Part shown: one piece after another, positions 1 through 7,394 of the stretch
Layout of the letters: each line of letters begins with the position of its first letter
Numbering within the stretch: the first letter of the stretch is position 1
Assembly (NCBI GenBank): GCA_001766655.1
Contig: MJCC01000011.1
Location: 520,475 to 534,496 of the forward strand
Length of the DNA stretch: 14,022 bases
Direction of reading: 5' to 3'
DNA from: Phytomonas francai
Lineage: Eukaryota; Euglenozoa; Kinetoplastea; Trypanosomatida; Trypanosomatidae
Program-made: the position numbers and the translations under genes
The notes under the pieces: generated by a model
Told to the model about the DNA's origin: nothing
The model's database searches: none
What the model saw: only the letters and a program-made list of their open reading frames with translations

Positions 1-821
1 GGCCCCGCGCCGCGCCCGCCGCGCCGCCCCGCCCCCCGCTCCGGCTGGAGCTGCCGCGCGTGCTGCTCCTCCTGCTGAGCAATGCTGCGCAGGAGGCCGT
101 GTCGCGCGCGCGCGAGGGCCTCGCGGCGCTCCGCCACGAACACGCGGCGCTGCTCGAGGTCGCGGCGCTGGCGGAGGTGCTCGTCCTGCAGCCGCGCCTT
201 CAGCGCGAGGACCTCGGCCTTCGCCTGGTCCCGCCCCCGCCCCGCGTCCTTGCCGACGTCGATCAGCTCCTGCATCTCCTTCTCCGTCGTCCGGAGTGCC
301 TTCTCAGCCGAGGAGAGCTGCGTGTCAAACCCCCCTTGCTCGAGCTGGAGACGCTCTAGGAGGGTTTCATAGGTCTTGCGAATCGTGTTCACCTCATTGT
401 GCTTGATCAGACACTTGTCCAGGCGGTTCTCCAGCGCGCGGATGTTCTGCGCGACCGGCGAGCTCTCGTCGATGATGGTGTTGTTGCTCTCGATCTGGAC
501 GTACTTGTTCTCCTCGACCACACGCTCGATCTCGCGGGTGAGCTCCATATTCTTCCCTTTGATCGCGTTCAGACTGCGTTTGAGGACGCACATCATATTG
601 TGCAGAAGCTCCTCCTCCTTCTGGTAGTGGGTGTCAATGTCGATGTTCTGCTGCCCATGCAGCGCCTGCTGGAGGGATTGCCGAAGCTCCTTATTTTCAC
701 GCCGAAGCGTCGTGAGAAGCTCGTTATTTTTACGCATCTCACTCTGAAGACTCTCCAAGTGATTTCGCTGACTGACATCAATGATAGTCTGCCGCTTGCG
801 TGATAAGTCATCCCCCGGCAT
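1..821 (-). CDS. CCDC151/ODAD3-like outer dynein arm docking coiled-coil protein, 3' end missing
   Basis: This ORF starts at ATG 821-819 and stays open to the left edge, giving 273 complete codons; the C-terminus lies outside. An in-frame TAG sits 11 codons upstream, so this ATG is the first possible start. The visible protein is almost wholly charged coiled coil. Residues 127-176 (IRALENRLDK, then IRKTYETLLERL and FDTQLSSAEKAL) and 195-232 (GRGRDQAKAEVLALK, then RDLEQRR) match, from memory, the conserved core of CCDC151/ODAD3 (Chlamydomonas ODA10). Proteins of that family help attach outer dynein arms to axonemal doublet microtubules, so a flagellar location is expected. Animal CCDC151 is close to 600 residues, so about half is seen here. 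The paralogues CCDC63/CCDC114 (ODAD1) share the architecture and are the main alternative. The last ~14 codons turn very Gly/Arg/Ala-rich, which may be a real linker or poor sequence at an edge. Confidence 0.65.
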   Translation of the reverse strand, partial: MPGDDLSRKRQTIIDVSQRNHLESLQSEMRKNNELLTTLRRENKELRQSLQQALHGQQNIDIDTHYQKEEELLHNMMCVLKRSLNAIKGKNMELTREIERVVEENKYVQIESNNTIIDESSPVAQNIRALENRLDKCLIKHNEVNTIRKTYETLLERLQLEQGGFDTQLSSAEKALRTTEKEMQELIDVGKDAGRGRDQAKAEVLALKARLQDEHLRQRRDLEQRRVFVAERREALARARHGLLRSIAQQEEQHARQLQPERGAGRRGGRGAG

Positions 822-929
822 GTCTTCTGATATCTGCGTAAAACTATATCTCCTCTAAGGGCCTAGGATTGGCTGATGGTCCACCGTTTTCCTTCCCGTG
901 CACTTTTCTAATATTTCCTTCAAAATAAA

Positions 930-1003
930 CTGCGGTAAAGAAAGAAAGGCAAGTAGAGGAGAAAAAATGTCTATTGCAAAAGAAAGGAAAAGAAAAAATA
1001 AGA
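930..1003 (-). promoter_or_regulatory. Predicted spliced-leader acceptor and polypyrimidine tract for the CCDC151-like gene
   Basis: Read on the minus strand, 1003-933 is a long pyrimidine-rich stretch broken by a few purines, ending in CAG with the AG at 931-930. This is the usual kinetoplastid trans-splice signal and would give a 5' UTR of about 108 nt before ATG 821. An earlier AG inside the tract (near 970) and one at 1076-1075 after another pyrimidine-rich stretch are alternatives. The call is by pattern only. Confidence 0.45.
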
Positions 1004-1153
1004 TGCATCCTATACTCAGTTTTGAATAAATTGGTTAGATTCTGATTTTGTGAGCAGATTTCAATTTTATGAGTCTGACAGAAGAGAGAAAGAGACTAGT
1101 AGCCAGATTTAGCCACTCGGACTATATTGGAATTCTGTTACCAACCATTCGTT

Positions 1154-1165
1154 CCCCCCCCCCCC
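1154..1165. repeat. C12 homopolymer
   Basis: Twelve consecutive C on the plus strand in the spacer. On the transcribed (minus) sense it reads as poly-G within the likely 3' UTR or processed spacer between the two genes. Its length is prone to sequencing error. Confidence 0.9.
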
Positions 1166-1821
1166 TTCCAGAAAAGAGCTTTTACACCGTATCTAAATAA
1201 AGGAAAACGTATATTATGAGAAAAGAGAAGAAATGTATATCCAAATGGTAAAAATAATCGCCACCTTTATCTATATCGTACTTGTTAAAGAGAAATAAAG
1301 ATGTTTAGCATTTTAATTGGCTAATAAATTTTCACGTATATGTTCAGCAAGACGGCTCAATTGTCTCTCCTATCCCCTCCTTTCACCACAGCTTTGGTGC
1401 ATATCTGCGCGGATTTACAGAAGAGATGCCGCTTGAGCACAATGTACATTTGAGAATGGGGGAAAAAATAAATATATCAGAATGGAAAATTCAGTACGAA
1501 GAGCTTTTTTTTTTTGCCCCCTTCAAAGCAGCATAGGCACATCCTCCCCTCTCTTTGCTTTAAAGTGAGGTTGTGAAAACTGAGCTGCATTTTTTCATCA
1601 GCTCGCTTTATGAAGACGTCAGATCGTCAACGAGGATACTTTCTAATTGCCCTGGAAATCAATTCTGTAGAGTGATGCCAAGAATCATTTAAAACAAACA
1701 AAAGCAGATTCTGGATAATGTTCAGCTCCGTATAAAGAACCCTATCAAGGGATGCTGTGGTAAGCAGATAAAAAACAGCAACTACACAACATAAACGTAT
1801 ATTTTTCTGAAAAGAAAATAG

Positions 1822-1836
1822 CCTTACGCGGTAAGG
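1822..1836. repeat. Short perfect inverted repeat in the 3' UTR
   Basis: CCTTAC-GCG-GTAAGG is a perfect 6-bp stem with a 3-nt loop, starting about 80 nt downstream of the stop codon at 1919. It could form a small hairpin in the 3' UTR of the membrane-protein mRNA. A stem this short can arise by chance in a spacer of this length. Confidence 0.4.
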
Positions 1837-1918
1837 ACGTCTGCACTACACTAATGGGATTATTCTCACGATTTTTCGAAGCTGAATATCCCTCTTCCCC
1901 CCCTCCTAGCCATTGCTA

Positions 1919-4444
1919 TCACTGAATGGGGGTTGATGCGTTCGTCGCCGGTGTGAAGTTGCTTCCTTCTGAAGCGTTTACTTGTGTTCTCAATAAACGC
2001 CATATCACGTCACCGGTGGTATACCACTTCTCCAAAATGGCCTGAAAGTTCAGATAGTAAAACTTCAACAGACAGGCACTCAACAAGAGAAGAGCAGGTA
2101 CCCCAATGAAGATTATTTGGGATATTATTTGTTGCCGCCATTGTTCTGCGTTTTCGAGCATCACTTCCTTGACGACTTGCACTTTATCTGTAATGCGGGT
2201 GACGGTAGGATTGCACAATTGCCGGATCGAGGCCTCATGCCGCGTGATCGCGAGGATGACGTGGAGGACGGCATCCCAGCACCCCTTCACGGCGTTCTTC
2301 ACCGGGGAGACGATCGTCCACCAGAACTCCTGCAACCCACCGAAGGCGTAGACCGTCCCCTCGACCGCACGCCACTCCATCATCGCCGTCCCCCCCGCCC
2401 CTAACCGCGCGATGGCCGTCAGAAGCTCCAAGGCGCTGGTGTAAAGTAGGCTACAGACGTTGCAGAGACCCCCTGTCACTCCCAAGAGGACCCCCAAAGG
2501 CAGCAACAGCAGACTGCAGAGGCCCCCTATTACCCCCCAGAGCGCCCCCAAAGGCAGCAACAGCAGGCTGCAGAGGCCCTCTATTACCCCCCAGAGCGCC
2601 CCCAAAGGCAGCAACAGCAGACTGCAGAGTCCCCCTATTACCCCCCAGAGCGCCCCCAAAGGCAGCAACAGCAGACTACAGAGGCCCCCAAAGGCCTGCG
2701 TGACGTAAAGCCGCGAGAGCACGCGCGCCAGCCCCTCACCGCTCGTCCACAGCTCCGACAGCAGGTAGGTCGCGAGGACGGAGCGGCGGAGCGCGAGACG
2801 GTGCTCGACCACGCGCGCGAGCGGCTCCAGCCCGCGGGCCACCCCCCCCTTCAGCTGCGGGAGGTGCCGGTAGAGGTCGTAGAACCCCGCGGCGAAGGCG
2901 ACGAGCGGCGAGAGGTGGGCCAGGACGACGTGGAGCCCGCGCAGGAGCCGGCGCCGCGGGATCCCGGGGACGAGCGCCCAGCGTGGTATGCCGCTTTCGC
3001 ACATCCTGAGCAGCCGGCGCTGCGCCGGGGCGCTCGCGGCGTACGGGAAGCTCCCCGTCTCCGGCAGCAGCACCTCACGCAGGGCCCCAACGAAGAGGGG
3101 ATCGGCGCTGAACACCGACAGCACCACCTCATGATGTGTGGAAACCAGCCGTGGCAAGTCCCCCTCACCCCTCCGCGAAGACCGCCGGGAAGGGGCACTC
3201 TGTCTCTTTTGGGTTCGCCTTTTTTCAGGATCTCTCCCTGCCCTTTCTACGTTTGACGCTTTCTGGGGGATATGCGCGTTGATACCCGCTCGGCGTTGCG
3301 CTCGAATTGCTTGGAGGTCGCCTTCACGGCCGTAGTGTTCGAGCGATTTTCGAAGGGAGGGGAAGAGGTAGCTGCGCACGAGTTTAGCCTCCATCGAAAA
3401 GCGACTGGAGGAGAGCCGCGGCCCATAGTCGAGCGCTGTCAGATCTGCGTGAAGTACTTCAATAGACTCTGCGGCGTGGCGGGAAGAAGAAGTCGTCGAT
3501 GAAGATGATAAAAACAACCTCAGCGAATCATCCTTGTCGTCGTCGTCGGAAGAAAACGGAGAGGAGGATGCCCAACGCCGTTTCGCCAGTCGTCGATCGC
3601 GAGCGAACGCAGGCGGTGTGCCAAAGAGCGAGCGCTGCAATCTTTTCCACCATAAGTGAAGCTGCCGCAGAGAATGGCGTCTTCTCCAACTCCCACGCGG
3701 GGATGCGTTATCAAGCTCTGCCGCGAGAGATTTTCTAATTTTGTTTTCATCGTTGAGGAGGGGCAGATCCTCTACGGGATCAATAATGAATACAAAGCGA
3801 TCCCGTGGCTTTGCGTTGAAGAGCCAGCGGGCGGTATGCCCGACGACCTCCCCGTTTCGTCGGCGGCGGTGGGAGAAGTAATCGGAGCCGGCCGCCAGCG
3901 TTCGCCATCTGCCAAGCTGCAGGTAGTGCAGGATGACAGGCGCCTCCCCCTCTAACCCAAAAGGGTAAAACACGCTTCTGTGTGGCACGCAGCGCCCGTG
4001 AGCATTACGGAAGGCTATGTAAGAATCGCTTTCCTCCGTGCTGTCCTCCTCCCGCACGGTTGATGACGCGAACGAGGCCAAGGTCGAAGTAGGCACGGTC
4101 CCTTGATTGACGGCGGACGTAGCGAATTCGTAACTTGACGGGCTTCGCGCGACGTATCGCCACGACGGCAGAATCTGTTCCATTCTCGCCATGGCGCTGT
4201 TCCTGTTCTCCCCCGGCAAGAAACTGGAAAACAACCGCGATCTCGGCGAGGAAAAGGTTTCAGACAAAGAGTGAACATCTTCCCCAGGCGTTAGGGGGTT
4301 ACTGAACTCGTTCAGTGTGTATATGTGGTTCGCTCTAGGAGGACGCTGCGGTGGGTGGGCATCATGTCTGGGGTTCATAGAGGGAGGAAGAGGAAATTCT
4401 TTACCTCGCGATGCACTCCTGTGAAGATTACTATTGACTGACAT
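1919..4444 (-). CDS. Unrecognised multi-pass membrane protein with 18-residue hydrophobic tandem repeats
   Basis: The protein is 841 residues from ATG 4444-4442 to TGA 1921-1919. The frame stays open seven codons further upstream but has no other ATG before an in-frame TGA. I do not recognise the family. The N-terminal ~430 residues are hydrophilic, with a Ser/Asp-rich segment around 289-322 and a basic segment around 380-425, and are probably cytosolic and partly disordered. A mostly helical region follows (about 430-580). Next come four 18-residue hydrophobic repeats (586-657; unit GGLCSLLLLPLGALWGVI), a strong membrane segment at about 776-796 (IIFIGVPALLLLSACLL), and a short tail with three N-X-S/T sequons at N823, N829 and N835. 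The sequons suggest that the C-terminus is luminal or extracellular. No N-terminal signal peptide is evident. Transport, organelle-anchor or surface roles are all possible; nothing in the sequence decides among them. Confidence 0.85.
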   Translation of the reverse strand: MSVNSNLHRSASRGKEFPLPPSMNPRHDAHPPQRPPRANHIYTLNEFSNPLTPGEDVHSLSETFSSPRSRLFSSFLPGENRNSAMARMEQILPSWRYVARSPSSYEFATSAVNQGTVPTSTLASFASSTVREEDSTEESDSYIAFRNAHGRCVPHRSVFYPFGLEGEAPVILHYLQLGRWRTLAAGSDYFSHRRRRNGEVVGHTARWLFNAKPRDRFVFIIDPVEDLPLLNDENKIRKSLAAELDNASPRGSWRRRHSLRQLHLWWKRLQRSLFGTPPAFARDRRLAKRRWASSSPFSSDDDDKDDSLRLFLSSSSTTSSSRHAAESIEVLHADLTALDYGPRLSSSRFSMEAKLVRSYLFPSLRKSLEHYGREGDLQAIRAQRRAGINAHIPQKASNVERAGRDPEKRRTQKRQSAPSRRSSRRGEGDLPRLVSTHHEVVLSVFSADPLFVGALREVLLPETGSFPYAASAPAQRRLLRMCESGIPRWALVPGIPRRRLLRGLHVVLAHLSPLVAFAAGFYDLYRHLPQLKGGVARGLEPLARVVEHRLALRRSVLATYLLSELWTSGEGLARVLSRLYVTQAFGGLCSLLLLPLGALWGVIGGLCSLLLLPLGALWGVIEGLCSLLLLPLGALWGVIGGLCSLLLLPLGVLLGVTGGLCNVCSLLYTSALELLTAIARLGAGGTAMMEWRAVEGTVYAFGGLQEFWWTIVSPVKNAVKGCWDAVLHVILAITRHEASIRQLCNPTVTRITDKVQVVKEVMLENAEQWRQQIISQIIFIGVPALLLLSACLLKFYYLNFQAILEKWYTTGDVIWRLLRTQVNASEGSNFTPATNASTPIQ
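2474..2689 (-). repeat. 4 x 54-bp in-frame tandem repeat encoding 18-residue hydrophobic units
   Basis: Copies lie at 2636-2689, 2582-2635, 2528-2581 and 2474-2527. The first three differ from one another by only two or three bases, while the last (towards the C-terminus) is more divergent and ends VLLGVT instead of ALWGVI. A fifth start, GGLC, follows and then decays. Each unit has one Cys, a Leu run, one Pro and, in three of the four, one Trp. The near identity indicates recent amplification. The period is a multiple of three, so the plus strand is also open here, but that is a by-product. Confidence 0.95.
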
Positions 4445-4475
4445 GGTAAAGAAAAGGGACTTCAAGGGTATTCAT
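4431..4475 (-). other. Possible upstream ORF overlapping the membrane-protein start
   Basis: An ATG at 4475-4473 opens a 14-codon reading frame that ends in TAG at 4433-4431, out of frame with and overlapping the main ATG at 4444. If the mRNA begins at the predicted acceptor near 4649, scanning ribosomes would meet this ATG first, which could lower translation of the main protein. It depends entirely on where the spliced leader is added. Confidence 0.25.
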
Positions 4476-4648
4476 AAAAGCATCAATATCAAAAATTGGT
4501 AATTTTCAATCAATCTATACCTTTTATTCAGTTTATTGAAGTTTTTAAAAAAATTCATTAATCTTCTTTCTATGTATATTTTATCTAAGAGCTATAGCAG
4601 TCGACCGTGCAAGTGTACCACAAAATACGATTATAGCAGAGTTGACTT

Positions 4649-4680
4649 CTTTAAAAAATAAGAGACAAAAAGAGAATGCC
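4649..4680 (-). promoter_or_regulatory. Predicted spliced-leader acceptor for the membrane-protein gene
   Basis: On the minus strand, 4676-4653 is rich in T and C (around CTCTTTTTGTCTCTTATTTTTT) and is followed by AAAG, with the AG at 4650-4649 and another at 4647-4646. The implied 5' UTR is about 200 nt. Later AGs near 4522 and 4479 follow weaker pyrimidine runs and are alternatives. Confidence 0.35.
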
Positions 4681-4907
4681 ACGCACAGACTACCAGAAAA
4701 ATATGTATACATATAAAGGGTCCGCTCTGTGTAAAGTATACACCTTCAGTTCTCATGACACTTTCTCTGCTTTCTGTCCGTCGTTGAAAGATTTCTGTAT
4801 CCCACTCCCTGTAAATTACGTGTAATCACAGACATACACACACATATATATACAAATAGTGTATATGGTATGATGCTATCCTGCTGTATCACGTAGAATA
4901 TAAATGA

Positions 4908-4923
4908 ATATATATATATATAT
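4908..4923. repeat. TA dinucleotide microsatellite
   Basis: An alternating A/T run of about 16 bases in the FIGNL1 3' UTR region. Similar short TA runs occur at 4844-4851 and 7612-7626 in the other spacer, so this seems typical of spacers in this genome. Confidence 0.85.
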
Positions 4924-5000
4924 GTATACTCAAATCAACTCCTCTCTTTCGATCGCCGATAATCCTTTTCGCCTCCCTTTTCCAGTGTAATATACACCCA

Positions 5001-7394
5001 TTACGAAGGGGGCGTGTTACCCTTTTTGTGGTTCTCGTCGTCAACTGCATCCATCACGAAGGATCCGTACTGTTGATTCCACTCCGTATACCGCTGCACC
5101 TCGGACACCCCTACACTCGGTTTGATGCGCCTCAGGGCCTGCTCGAAGTCGCACGCGTTGACGGGTCGGAGGTCCTTTTGAGTAATCTTGCTCAACTCGC
5201 AAGACGTCATCTCTCGCAGTGGACCCATCGCGGCCTCCCGGCAGAGTAGCCGGAGATCGGCGCCGGAGAAACCTGCTGTCATCTCTGCCACGCGCGTGAA
5301 ATCGTCGGCCGATAGGCGATGCGCCTCGCCACCATCGATCGGGAGGTTTGCCGCCGTGGGCTCCGATTCCTTCGAGTGGAGTGTGGAGAGAAGCCGCTCG
5401 ATGAGCTGTCGGCGCGCGGTGAGGTCGGGAAGGGGGATGTAGAGTCTCTTTTCCAACCGCCGACGCGCGGCCTCATCGAGCTCGTCGGGGCGGTTTGTCG
5501 CGCCGATTAACAGGACGCGGTCCCCGCTGTTTGTGGAGACGCCGTCGAGGTGAACCAAAAACTCCGTCTTGACGCGCCGCACCGCGTCCATCTCGCCCTC
5601 GCCGCGCATCGACAACAGGGAGTCGATCTCGTCAATAAAGATGACGCTCGGCTGCTTCACGATGGCCACGGCAAAGAGACAGCGCACGAGCTTCTCGCCA
5701 TCCCCGACCCACTTCGACATCAGCGAGGATGAGGAGATGTTCAGGAACGTGCACTGCGCGCGGTTCGCGATGGCGCGCGCGATCATGGTCTTGCCGGTGC
5801 CGGGTGGCCCGAACAGCAGCAGGCCGCGCGGCGGGTCGCGCAGGCCGACGAAGAGGTCCGGCCGGCGCAGTGGCCACACGATGGCCTCCTCGACGCTCGC
5901 CTTGGCGTGCGCGAGGCCGACGATGTCGTCCCACCCGACCGGCCGCCCCGCCCCCCCCTCGAGGATCTCCATCGCGACCTGCGCCACGAGCCGCGCGTCG
6001 AGCGGCCGGAGGATCTCCGGCACGCTGCCGTCGGGCCGCAGCAGCCCCGGCGGATACGCCGCGCCGTCGCCGTCGCCGTCCCCCCCGTTGGCGTCCTCCC
6101 GGCTGGGAGGTGGGTTCGGAGGAGGGTTGTGGGAGGGATTGTGACGGGGGTTGTGGGAGGGGTTCGGAGGAGGGTTGTAGGGGGGGTTGTGGGAGGGGTT
6201 CGGAGGAGGGTTGTAGGGGGGGTTGTGGGAGGGGTTGTGACGGGGGTTGTGGGAGGGGTTCGGAGGGTTGGGGAGGGGGTCCCAGCCGCCGTCGGGGGGC
6301 CTGCGCGCCTGCTGGAAGGGCGGCTGGAAGCCCGTCCGGCGGAGGCCGAGCGCGGGGGAGCGGTGGGCGAGCGCGCCCGCGTGCACAGGCGCCGCGCGGC
6401 CCGCTTTGATGTCGCGCAGGAGCTGCTCGCCCGCGGAGACGAACCCCGCGGCGGCGGCCGGCGCCCGAGGCGGGCTCGCGCGTTTGGGGTCGAGCCGCGG
6501 CGCGGCCCGCCCCTCCCCCGCCGATTCCCGCGGCGGGGGAGGGGGAGAGCAGGGGCGCCCGCCGTCCTGCCCGCCGCGGTTCACGCGCACGCTGAAGGCG
6601 AAGGAGTTCTTGCCGCCGTGGCGGAGGCTCGGCGGCGGGGAGGGCGATCGCGCCTTCGCCCCAGCGGGATCGGGCCTCGGCGGCGCGTTCGTCGGGGCAG
6701 GGGGGGGGCTCGGCGCCGTCGGGGAGCGCGGGCGCGCCTTCCCGCCCTCGACAGCCGCCCCTTCCCGCGTGCGTTTGAACGGATTGGGCGGGGGGGCCGA
6801 CGACGTTGTCGGCGGCGGGCGGCCGCTGCCGGCCGCGGCCGACGGCGAGGCCCCGCAGCTTCCCAAGAGCATCTTCAGCGGGATCGGGAGGCGCCGCGTC
6901 GCCGCGCCGCGGCCCTCGGGCGTGAGCAGCTCCCACAACCCGCCGCGCGCGGTCCCCAGGACCTCGATCACGCGCTCGCCCGTGCGTTTCTTCTCGGCGG
7001 CGGCGACGCGCTGGCGCACGGCGGGGTCCGCGAGCATCCCGCGCGCGAGAAACGACACCGCGCAGAGCTGCGGGAGCACCATCCGGATAAGCGCGTTCGC
7101 GGGATGCCCTCTCGGCTGCGGTGGCCCTGTCTTCTCAATCGCCCCGACCACCTTGTCAAGCTTCTGCACGGCGGCTTTAACGGAGGCCGCCGGGGAAGCG
7201 CTTTTGTCGGGCTTGTCTTCCGCATCGCCCACGGCGTGCAGGCGGGCCTCCGCCGCGCAGAGAGTTTCAAAGGTGCCTTCCCCGTCGATTCCACTATTGC
7301 CACCTGCAGGGGTTGACGACGTGCTAGTTAGCGTTTTCATAGCCGCCTCGCGGCTCCGCGCTTCTTTACGGATCGAACGAAGGCATGCAAACAT
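5001..7394 (-). CDS. FIGNL1: Fidgetin-like 1 AAA ATPase
   Basis: The protein is 797 residues (ATG 7394, TAA 5003-5001); an in-frame TAA lies four codons before the ATG. The C-terminal third is a clear meiotic-clade AAA domain: Walker A GPPGTGKT (529-536), pore loop KWVG (561-564), Walker B IFIDEID (585-591), sensor 1 GATNRP (631-636), arginine-finger region EAARRR (641-646), sensor 2 FSGADLRLLCREA (709-721) and a Vps4-type C-terminal segment ending in EWNQQYG (771-777). The lead-in VGWDDIVGLAHAKASVEEAI (486-505) fits FIGNL1 better than katanin, spastin or Vps4. FVSAGEQLL (318-326) fits the FxxA motif by which FIGNL1 binds RAD51, and TGFQPPF (354-360) fits the conserved segment after it. FIGNL1 removes RAD51 filaments in homologous recombination; relatives sever microtubules. 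The N-terminal half is Pro/Ala-rich and poorly conserved, with an Asn-Pro repeat insertion at 376-430. Kinetoplastid copies may be labelled katanin-like. Confidence 0.9.
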   Translation of the reverse strand: MFACLRSIRKEARSREAAMKTLTSTSSTPAGGNSGIDGEGTFETLCAAEARLHAVGDAEDKPDKSASPAASVKAAVQKLDKVVGAIEKTGPPQPRGHPANALIRMVLPQLCAVSFLARGMLADPAVRQRVAAAEKKRTGERVIEVLGTARGGLWELLTPEGRGAATRRLPIPLKMLLGSCGASPSAAAGSGRPPPTTSSAPPPNPFKRTREGAAVEGGKARPRSPTAPSPPPAPTNAPPRPDPAGAKARSPSPPPSLRHGGKNSFAFSVRVNRGGQDGGRPCSPPPPPRESAGEGRAAPRLDPKRASPPRAPAAAAGFVSAGEQLLRDIKAGRAAPVHAGALAHRSPALGLRRTGFQPPFQQARRPPDGGWDPLPNPPNPSHNPRHNPSHNPPYNPPPNPSHNPPYNPPPNPSHNPRHNPSHNPPPNPPPSREDANGGDGDGDGAAYPPGLLRPDGSVPEILRPLDARLVAQVAMEILEGGAGRPVGWDDIVGLAHAKASVEEAIVWPLRRPDLFVGLRDPPRGLLLFGPPGTGKTMIARAIANRAQCTFLNISSSSLMSKWVGDGEKLVRCLFAVAIVKQPSVIFIDEIDSLLSMRGEGEMDAVRRVKTEFLVHLDGVSTNSGDRVLLIGATNRPDELDEAARRRLEKRLYIPLPDLTARRQLIERLLSTLHSKESEPTAANLPIDGGEAHRLSADDFTRVAEMTAGFSGADLRLLCREAAMGPLREMTSCELSKITQKDLRPVNACDFEQALRRIKPSVGVSEVQRYTEWNQQYGSFVMDAVDDENHKKGNTPPS
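6105..6269 (-). repeat. Asn-Pro tetrapeptide repeat tract in FIGNL1
   Basis: Residues 376-430 are made of N-P-x-x units (NPSH, NPRH, NPPY, NPPP) arranged in a higher-order pattern. NPSHNPPYNPPP recurs as a 12-residue block, flanked on both sides by NPSHNPRHNPSHNPP. The DNA is a G-rich plus-strand run of related 12-bp words. The tract lies in the disordered linker between the FxxA region and the AAA domain and probably expands and contracts by slippage or unequal exchange. Confidence 0.9.

Larger units (their letters stand above)
822..1918. other. Intergenic spacer of ~1.1 kb (UTRs)
   Basis: AT-rich DNA between two minus-strand genes. It should hold the 3' UTR of the membrane-protein gene (from 1918 leftward) and the 5' UTR of the CCDC151-like gene. 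It contains a run of 12 C at 1154-1165 (poly-G in the transcript), 11 T at 1505-1515, a small inverted repeat at 1822-1836 and the trans-splice signal at 930-1003. Just after the stop codon, the transcript has a G-rich stretch (about 1890-1910). No convincing ORF, tRNA or other RNA gene was seen on either strand. Confidence 0.7.
4445..5000. other. Intergenic spacer (3' UTR of FIGNL1, 5' UTR of membrane-protein gene)
   Basis: AT-rich spacer of 556 bases with no credible ORF or structural RNA. It holds a CA/TA microsatellite at about 4833-4853, a TA run at 4908-4923, a 14-bp AT-rich palindrome at 4701-4714 and the predicted trans-splice site near 4649. Polyadenylation of the FIGNL1 transcript would be expected between this acceptor and the stop codon at 5001. 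Confidence 0.7.

Noticed and set aside
60..120. Apparent frameshift near the end of the CCDC151-like coding region
   Set aside because: A first hand translation slipped in a CGCGCG run. Recounting codons from 821 shows that the frame continues intact through RSIAQQEEQHARQLQ.
822..1918. Possible structural RNA or mobile element in the longest spacer
   Set aside because: I found no tRNA-like boxes, terminal repeats or target-site duplications by eye, only UTR-type sequence, homopolymers and a small hairpin.
2460..2708. Plus-strand repetitive frame (TPQSAPKGSNSRLQ units)
   Set aside because: It is open only because the 54-bp repeat on the other strand is a multiple of three. The minus-strand ORF is far longer and continuous.
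4442..4465. Start of the membrane protein seven codons upstream at 4465
   Set aside because: The codon at 4465-4463 is TTG. In a eukaryote the first in-frame ATG, at 4444, is the better start.
5632..6936. 434-codon minus-strand frame overlapping FIGNL1
   Set aside because: It is a shifted frame of the Pro-rich half of FIGNL1 with low-complexity Arg/Ala/Pro composition. The FIGNL1 frame carries the conserved motifs on both sides.
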